Assembly (NCBI GenBank): GCA_037355855.1
Contig: CM074758.1
Location: 3,631,001-3,695,000 of the forward strand
Reading direction: 5' to 3'
Source: Pseudo-nitzschia pungens
Taxonomy: Eukaryota > Bacillariophyta > Bacillariophyceae > Bacillariales > Bacillariaceae
Length of the DNA stretch: 64,000 bases
In this document: piece by piece, positions 56,546 to 64,000 of the stretch
Layout: every line of letters starts with the position of its first letter
Position numbering within the stretch: the first letter of the stretch is position 1
The notes under the pieces: model-generated
Told to the model about the DNA's origin: nothing
The model's database searches: none
What the model saw: the letters and a program-made list of their open reading frames with translations, nothing else
Position numbers and translations under genes: made by a program

Positions 56546-56559
56546 TCTTTTTATTTGAA

Positions 56560-58075
56560 TCAGTCGTTCCGCCAAAACTCTGAAACCTCCTCTTCCTCCG
56601 TGTCTGATTCTGACGGTAGTGAAGCCGAACCGTAGTCAATTAAATATGGATGAACACAAGAAACTTCTGAACCCGAATCCGAAATATCCATGTCCGAATC
56701 CGAATCCGAATTAGAGGATTCAGATTCATCATCCTCACCAGCATTATCATCATCATCATTCTCAGCATCCTCGTCATCATCTGAAGGAGGAGCGTTGCCT
56801 CCAGCATTAGCATTGGCTGCAGCGATTGCAGCATTTGCTTGGTCCAAAGCATCCTGTGCATTGGCTGTCTCTTCCTGAGCTGCCAAGACCGCAGCTTGAG
56901 TTAATATTGCCTCGTCCCGTGCCTCATCCCTCTCTTCCTGAGTGGCATTTGGATTTGCGTCCACTGCCATCCAACGCTCAAACGCTGCTTGCCACTCTGC
57001 TTGTCTCTGAGCCTCCACTGCGGCTGCCTGTTCATGATTCACTTGTGCGGCTCGTCTCCGTCTTCTTTCTCTACCCCAGTCTAACAAGCAGAACACAAAT
57101 GTTTCGGGACCGCGACCCCCCCTTCCCATGCCATATTTCGTGTAAGAATTGGTGTGCTTAGTTGCAAAACCGATCTTGTTCTCTATACTGTAAACAGTCT
57201 CGCCATCCTGTTTACCAAATGAGTCATAATGAATGCCGACTGGATGCTGGACAAGGGTCGTCGAATTGAGGGAAGAAAACTGATACAAAATGTCACCGAT
57301 CTCCTGCCTTCTTGCCATTGCTATAGCTTTCCTGTGGTTTCTCAACTCCCGGTCCACTGCAAGTGGCACCACATTCAGACCACTGACCATGTTGCTTAAT
57401 TGTCTCAGCAGCAAGGCACTCACTATCTTCGCCTCAGTGAATGGTTGAAAGAATTTATAATCAGAAAACATATCCTCTGTGATAGGCCCAATCTGCCCCC
57501 CAAACTGGGGGTTGCAATACGCAAAGTGAACAGCCTTCCCTTGCCTGTTTATGTAAAAAACATGAATTGTGTGCCGGTCTGGAACAACAAATGCCCCCGT
57601 CCGGACCTTGGTGTCACAATTGGGTTGTCGAGCATCTGGAAGAGTGCTCTAGTTGGTCCTCTGTAGACACCACTGCTGCCACCACTTCTCATCTGTTCTA
57701 TGTTGTTATTTGCAGTCATGGACTCAACTTTCTTAAACAACGTGTGAACGTCATTCTGGGTCATCTGGAGTCGATGGCTTCCGTGATAGAATCTTGCTAA
57801 CAACAGGTTGCACTTCTGCTTCCCTTCTTGTTCATTTTTGGGACCGAATGATCCAACAATAAGTGTCACATGGCATTTCTTCAACCGGTCACGACACGAG
57901 AACACTCTTGATTGTTTGATTCTTTCCATAGTGTACTCGGGCGTTTCCTTTATCTTGTTCTTGCACATCGTTCCGTGAATTATGATCAGTTGCACGATGT
58001 AAGTTCTTGTTCTGCTTGGATCCACTATATCAGAGCACTCAATTTTCTTAACTTCTGTTTTAACCGTGTCCGTGA
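56560..58075 (-). CDS. Transposon accessory protein ('gene 2'), copy 3, split by element C
   Basis: C-terminal part 57560-56560 matches copy 2 ('VSALLLRQLSNMV', 'SSLNSTTLVQHPVGIHYD', 'KYGMGRGGRGPETFVFCLLD'), then an Ala/Glu/Gln-rich helix (RQAEWQAAFERWMAVD) and an acidic Asp/Ser tail. The N-terminal part (58075-57555: 'VKTEVKKIECSDIVDPSRT', 'CHVTLIVGSFGPKNEQ', 'LLARFYHGSHRLQMTQND') is in another frame; a one-base shift or short intron lies near 57555-57610. Further upstream the frame continues in 63920-64000 ('GVKHFVVGYELARQIAESGI'), and element C with its AG duplication separates the two in frame. So the gene was open when element C landed. No known domain. Confidence 0.65.
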
Positions 58076-58369
58076 GCGTCCGAAAACTGTTTCGCGACCC
58101 ATCGCGACCAATCGCGACCGGATCGCGACCCAATCGCCACTTGTCTCAGAAAAATGCGACCCCAATTTTTTATTTCACAACCTTTTTTCCACTATTCTCA
58201 ACCTTATTTCTCCTTTTTCTCGATCCCCGCATCGTTTTCAGGAAAATGTTCTGATCTAGACCCTGATATTCAGTCCCTCGTCACCCTTTCATTCCATTTT
58301 ACACATTTGACACATTTGACTCAACATAAATAATTTTTAATCAGATTTACTTCAATCACACAAAAGTGA

Positions 58370-59975
58370 CAGCAAGCAGCAACCAATGCGTCCATAATAC
58401 AGGGGGGAAAGCAAGCAGCAGCAACGCGTCGATAATACAAATGTGTCGATAATACAGGGGGGACAGCAAGCAGCAGCAACGCGTCGATAATACAGCAGGG
58501 GGGACAGCAAGCAGCAACGTGTCGATAATACAGCAGAGGGGACAGCAAGCAGCAGCAAGCAGCAACGCGTCGATAATACAGGGGGGGACAGCAAGCAGGA
58601 GCAACGCGTCGATAATACACCAGGGGGGACAGCAAACAGCAACGCGTCGATAATACACCAGGGGGGACAGCAAGCAGCAGCAAGCAGCGACGTGTCGGTA
58701 ATACAGGGGGGACAGCAAGCAGATAGAGGTGCTGAGTGAATGAGCCAATCAAAAAAATCGATTTTCCAGTACAAATTGTACAGGAATATACGTAGAAAAC
58801 AATTAATACAGGGGGGACAGCAAGCAGCAAACAGCAGCAACGCGTCAATAATTAAGGGGGGACAGCAAGCAACAACGCGTCGATAATACAGGGGGGGGAC
58901 AGCAAGCAGCAACGCGTCGATAATACAGGGGCGGACAGCAAGCAGCAGCAACACGTTGATAATACAAACGCGTCGATAATACGGGGGGGGACAGCAAGCA
59001 GCAAGCAGCAAAAAGCAACGCGTCGATAATACAGGGGGGGACAGCAAGCAGCAGCAACGCGACGATAATACAGGGGGGGACAGCAAGCAGCAACGCGTCG
59101 ATAATACAAACGCGTCAATAATACAGGGAGACAGCAAGCAGCAACGCGTCGATAATACAAATGCGTCAATAATACAGGGAGACAGCAAGCAGCAACGCGT
59201 CGATAATACAAATGCGTCAATAATACAGGGAGACAGCAAGCAGCAACGCGTCGATAATACAGGGGGGGGGACAGCAAGCAGCAGCAACGCGTCGATAATA
59301 CAGGGGGGACAGCAAGCAGCAGCAACACGTCGATAATACAGGGGGGGACAGCAAGCAGCAACAAACGCGTCGACATTACAGGGGGGACAGCAAGCAGCAA
59401 CGAACGCGTTGATAATACAAGGGGGACAGCAAGCAGCAACGCGTCGATAATACAGGGGGGGGACAGCAAGCAGCAACGCGTCGATAATACAGGGGGGACA
59501 GCAAACAGCAACACGTCCATAATACAGGGGGGACAGCAAGCAGCAACGAACGCGTCGATAATACAGGGGGGACAGCAAGCAGAAACGCGTCGAAAATACA
59601 GGGGGGACAGCAAGCAGCAACGAACGCGTCGACAATACAGGGGGGACAGCAAGCAGCAACGCGTCGATAATACAGGGGGGACAGCAAGCAGCAGCAAGCA
59701 GCAACGCGTCGATCATACAGGGGGGACAGCAAGCAGCAGCAACGCGTCTCGATAATACAAACGCGTCGATAATACAGGGGGGGACAGCAAGCAGCAGCAA
59801 GCAGCAACGCGTTGATAATACAGGGGTGGACAGCAAACAGCAGTCTTGCGTCAATAATACAGGGGGGGACAGCAAGCAGCAGCAACGCGTCTCGATAATA
59901 CAAAACGCGTTGATAATACATGGGGGGACAGCAAGCAGCAACGCATCGATAATACAAGGGGGATAATACACGAGA
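58370..59975. repeat. ~38-bp ACGCGT minisatellite in element C, ~40 units
   Basis: The longest array of this type. A three-fold higher-order repeat of about 62 bp (AACGCGTCGATAATACAAAT then GCGTCAATAATACAGGGAGA) lies at 59085-59260. The usual spacer is at 58730-58810. Confidence 0.9.
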
Positions 59976-59999
59976 ATATTTTTAAAGAACTATCGCCGT

Positions 60000-60480
60000 C
60001 TTTCGATCGTATCGGTCGTTCCCCTCTTCAACAATCGTATCGGTCGTTCGTCGTTCCCCTCTTCAACAATCGTATCGGTCGGTCGTCGTTCCCCTCGTCG
60101 TCGTCGTCCTTGAAATCGTCATTGCTCTTCGTTTCGATCGTCGTCGTCGTCCTTGAAATCGTCGTTGCTCTTCGTTTTGATCGTGTTTTTCGTCCTTGAA
60201 GTCGTCGTTGCTCTTCGCTTCGATCGTCGTCCCTCTTTCTTCTGATCGTCTCCGTCGTTGCTCTTTGCTACGATCTGTGTCTTGGGGTTGTACAAAATAA
60301 ACAGCGGGCGGTTAGTCGTCATCGTCGTCCCGGTCATCGTCGTCGTCCCAGTTGTCGTCGTCGTCCCGGTCATCGTCGTCAGCTCGCTCGTCATCGTCGT
60401 CCCGGTCATCGTCGTCAGCTCGCTCGTCATCGTCGTCGTCATCGTCGTCCCCCTCAGCTACGATCGTACCTTCGTCGTAC
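60000..60480. repeat. Minisatellites in element C
   Basis: CGTATCGGTCGTTCCCCTCTTC units (60005-60085), GTCGTCGTCCTTGAAATCGT units (60090-60270), then CATCGTCGTCCCGGTCATCG units (60315-60450). Confidence 0.85.
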
Positions 60481-61229
60481 CTTTTAGTGTCTTCGGTCTT
60501 CGTTGTTCCGATCGTCTTTGTCGTCCTCTGCAGGTTCGTTCGCGCGTCGTACTCGTAGATATCTGGGTAAGCCAGGTGATTCGAGGACTGCAGCCCACCC
60601 TACCTTGATAGCAAAAGAAAACGGTAACAAGGATTTCAAGAGTGATCAGTTCTATACTTTCTTTGCCGTTTGTCTCTCCAAGATGGTACCAGGCGCCTCG
60701 CGGCTCACTTTGAACTGGACCGGCCAGAAAATTCCAACGCCGAAACGAAAATGAAAATTATGACATCCTTCACGAGGGAGATGTGGGGCGGAAAATTCAC
60801 CTGATGATGATGCACGTAATGTACGTAGGTAACAGTACTGTTTGTACAGGCTGACTGGAAAAAATGACATCAATGTAGTAGGTAGATTACAGTACTAAGT
60901 CTACAGTCTTAGTAAAAGAAAAAATGACATTTCTGCATACATACCTAGTAGTACGTATGTATGTATGCAGGGGATGTGTAGGTTTCCAGTACTGTGTATA
61001 CTGTACGTAGGGTACTGGTAGAAATCTTTTGGTAGTAGCATTATAAGATAGAGAGAACACCTTTAAAGCAGTTGTAGACAGTAATAGTGGTATCACTGGA
61101 TGTAACTGATGTGGTGTTGTTGGTTCGAGTGCCATGGTGGAAATATATTTTGCTACATCACGATGCGATAACAATATTTTTGCTGCGAAGCACATGTCAG
61201 AGTAAGTGAGCTATTCAGTTATTCAATGG

Positions 61230-62255
61230 TGACATCCATACTATTGGTGATTTTTGAATACTTCTTTTTGAATACTCTTGCCCATGGATAGGATGAGAAA
61301 TATTCACACTGGAATCACACAAATATTGGACAGATTCATTCAGATATTTGATTTTACAGTATTTTCTACTAAATTTTCCAGTAGTGGACCAAATATTAAT
61401 TATTCAGTGGTGACACCCAAACTATTGGTGATTTTTGAGTACTTCTTTTTGCATACTCTTGCTTATGCATAGGATGAGGAATATTCACACCGGAATCACA
61501 CAAATATTGGACAGATTCATTCAGATATTTGATTTGGTACTTTTTTCTAGTGAATTCCGCAGTAGTGGAACAAATATTAATTATTCAGTGGTGACACCCA
61601 TACCATTGGTGATTTTTGAATACTTCTTTTTGCATACTCTTGCCCATGCACAGGATGAGGAATATTCACACTGGAATCACACAAATATTGGCCAGATTCA
61701 TTCTGATATGTGATTTTACAGTATTTTCTAGTAAATTCTCCAGTAGTTAACCAAATATTAATTATTCTGTGGTGACATCCAAATTATAGGTGATTTTTGA
61801 ATACTTCTTTTTGCATACTCTTGCCCATGGATAGGATGAGAAATATTCACACTGGAATCATACAAACATTGGCCAGATTTGCTCAGATATTTGATTTGGT
61901 ACTTTTTCTATTGAATTCCGCAGTAGTGGACCAAATATTAATTATTCAGTGGTGACATCCAAATTATAGGTGATTTTTGAATACTTCTTTTTGCATACTC
62001 TTGCCCATGCATAGGATGAGGAATATTCACACTGGAATCATACAAACATTGGACAGATTTGCTCAGATATTTGATTTGGTACTTTTTCTATTGAATTCCG
62101 CAGTAGTGGACCAAATATTAATTATTCAGTGGTGACATCCAAATTATAGGTGATTTTTGAATACTTCTTTTTGCATACTCTTGCCCATGCATAGGATGAG
62201 GAATATTCACACTAGAATCATACAAACATTGGCCAGATTTGTTCAGATATTTGAT
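61230..62255. repeat. 181-bp satellite array, ~5.6 units, in element C
   Basis: Inverted relative to the other arrays (ACCAAATATTAATTATTCAG landmark). The units near 61780-62220 are almost identical to each other, unlike the more diverged units at the left edge, which suggests recent local duplication. Confidence 0.9.
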
Positions 62256-63099
62256 TTGATGGTATATTCACTGAGGTAGTACTATTCTTGCTGCTTGTAA
62301 GAGTAGTACAGTTATACACTGCTGCTACATACTACTGCAGTGCGTAGGTAGTAGTACATAAGAGGTAGTCAAAAATTATGGCGCAGCGGGGCAGGCTCTC
62401 TTTGGTTTAGGTGGCGCGCAATACCACCATCAGGTTTCTACTGGTTTCTACTATTACTTCAGTACGGTACATACTACTAGTAGTAACTCTACTGCTATCA
62501 TGTAGAAGAAATCAATTCTCAGCAAATAAATGCATGACAGAAAATGCATGTGTCGGTCGTAAATCTTACTTCACATAATTTTGGGTCGGAATGGAACAAG
62601 AAAGACGGCAACTGGAAATGGTAAGTGAACCACATCAAGGTTGGAGGAGGTATTAATAATGGATTTTGATTCGTCTAACTGTGCATCATTGACTTGCCTG
62701 CTTGCTCCTGATAGGGAGGCGACTGCAACTGCTGATGAAATAGGATGCAATGGCAAATGAAATACAATGCGACGGTGAGTAAACCGCATCAAGATCTGGG
62801 GTATTGATAATGGATTTCAATTGTTCTCATTCTGTATTGAGTTGCCTGCTTGCTACTGATAGGGAAGAATCAACTTTAATGCGACGGGGCAACTGAAAAA
62901 TGATGCGACGGGGCAACTGACACATCTTGCGATCGCAAGACAAATATGATGGGATCGCAACTGACAAAATGATGCGATTGCAACTGATGAAATATGATGC
63001 GATGTGAGGAGACCTTTACTGGCAGTACAGATACCGGTATGGATGAAATTATCACGATGACCATTATTTAAAAATCGTTTGAACCAAAATTTGTGTGGT

Positions 63100-63415
63100 G
63101 TGCATGAGGACGAAGACGATCGGAGCAAAGAGCAACGACGATTTCAAGGACGACGAAGACGATCGAAGCGAAGAGCAACGACGATTTCAGAGAGGACGAC
63201 GAAGACGATCGAAGCGAAGAGCAACGACAATTTCAGAGAGGACGACGATTTCAGGGAGGACGACGAAGAGGAAGGCAATTTGGAGCGAAGAGCAACGACG
63301 ACTTCAGGGAGGACGAAGACGATCGAAGCGAGAAGCAACGACGACTTCAAGGACGACGAAGACAAGGACGATCGAAATGAAGAGCGACGACGATTTCAAG
63401 GACGACGACTTCTTT
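63100..63415. repeat. GACGACGAAGACGATCG minisatellite in element C
   Basis: Reverse complement of the 5090-5315 and 18790-19130 blocks. Confidence 0.85.
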
Positions 63416-63419
63416 TAAC

Positions 63420-63917
63420 GAACCAAAATTTGTGTGTGCGTGTGTGAGAAAATTGAACAGAGAATAAACAATTATTAGAGTAATATCAATATTTATCAAA
63501 AGAAAGACTTATATTTTGCATCATAGTGTTTCAAAATTTTTTTTCATGGGGGTCGCGATTCCTGGGCTTCGGGTAATAATTGTGATTTTTGTGATGAATT
63601 TCTTGAGGGGTGTGATGGGAAATACTTTGTGTCGGGATGAGAAATCAATTTTTGGGAGTGAATTTCTGCAACAGTCTCATAATATATAATGATGGTAGGG
63701 TCGGTAATAATGAGTCAGATTGAAAAAAAATTTGGGTCGAGTATGAATTTTATTTTATTTTTTTCGTAATTTTCGTAATTGAGGTAGTTACTGGGTCGCG
63801 ATTGGGGTTGCGAATCACGAGAGAGCTAGGAATCGAGCTACGTCAAAATGAGCCAGGAATAAATCGCGACCCCCCTAAATAAATTCTTGGGAGGGGTCGC
63901 GAAACAGTTTTCGGACG
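63420..63917 (-). repeat. TIR and subterminal region 'end A' of element C
   Basis: Mirror of 4588-5085 and 18297-18785. Confidence 0.85.
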
Positions 63918-63919
63918 AG

Positions 63920-64000
63920 CTTCTTTGCTGTTATTCCTGATTCTGCTATCTGACGTGCAAGCTCATATCCCACCACAAAGTGTTTCACTCCTGGCAGTTC
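63920..64000 (-). CDS. Gene 2 of copy 3, upstream coding part (partial)
   Basis: Minus-strand reading gives 'ELPGVKHFVVGYELARQIAE' and runs in frame into 58074 once element C and one AG are left out. Truncated by the window edge. Confidence 0.6.

Larger units (their letters stand above)
58077..63917 (-). mobile_element. Complete non-autonomous CACTA-like element 'C' (5841 bp), inverted
   Basis: TIRs at both ends, AG duplicated (58075-58076, 63918-63919). Same module order as A and B, read on the minus strand: end A (63917-63420), minisatellite (63415-63100), single-copy module, satellite (62255-61230), second module, minisatellites (60480-60000), ACGCGT minisatellite (59975-58370), end B. 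Opposite in orientation to element B, so A/B and C form long inverted repeats across the window. Confidence 0.93.
52215..64000 (+). mobile_element. Autonomous CACTA/Plavaka-like element, copy 3, continues past window
   Basis: Complete end B (TIR at 52215), intact transposase, minisatellite, gene 2 on the other strand. Gene 2 is interrupted at 58076 by element C and continues at 63920-64000. The far end is outside the window. Left flank is GT (52213-52214). Confidence 0.88.

Overview
The window looks like a TE-rich stretch of a stramenopile nuclear genome, most likely a pennate diatom. The reasons are GT-AG introns, diatom-style Ty1/copia polyproteins, and a host-type gene of the diatom 'multi-TM + LNR-like + LRR' family with many GTIPTEIG repeats. 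I see no bacterial operons, rRNA genes, CRISPR arrays or confident tRNA genes. The organism call is inference.

The window is dominated by one family of large cut-and-paste DNA transposons. All intact ends share the terminal inverted repeat CGTCCGAAAACTGTTT... and 2-bp target duplications (TA, CA and AG in three complete copies). The autonomous form encodes a CACTA/Plavaka-like transposase (intact at 52626-55817) plus an accessory reverse-strand gene ('gene 2') and, in one copy, a third gene. The non-autonomous forms (4588-10194, 18297-23889, 58077-63917, and an older remnant 3616-12762) are about 5.6-5.8 kb. They keep both ends but carry a fixed series of modules: GTCGTC minisatellite, single-copy module, a 181-bp satellite array, a second single-copy module, GACGA minisatellite, and a minisatellite of about 38 bp with one ACGCGT per unit. 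One of them still carries the first ~100 codons of the transposase. All three complete copies have inserted into relatives: one into another non-autonomous copy, one into a transposase gene, one into gene 2.

Layout: 1-577 transposase tail; 579-~3615 truncated copia Gag-PR-IN (minus) with its upstream region; 3616-12762 old non-autonomous element with a younger one inside; 12763-15600 unknown 880-codon ORF (minus) with a repeat-rich leader; 15601-28421 autonomous copy split by another non-autonomous element; 28422-30900 leader repeats, an LTR and 'TAGCATCCTGT' repeats; 30906-32391 Gag and protease separated by one TGA (minus); 33331-42376 degraded copia between 0.6-kb LTRs (minus); 42700-52195 a block in which an LRR receptor-like gene, fused in frame to a copia-type Gag, lies between inverted LTR pairs and is followed by a LINE fragment with an 18-bp target duplication; 52215 to the window end, the best autonomous copy, split at 58077 by an inverted non-autonomous copy.

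The only host-type gene I can support is the LRR gene (about 45.5-49.4 kb). The rest is mobile DNA at several stages of decay. Long ORFs across the minisatellites (Cys/Leu/Tyr-rich or Arg/Asp-rich) are artefacts of repeats without stop codons and are not annotated as proteins.
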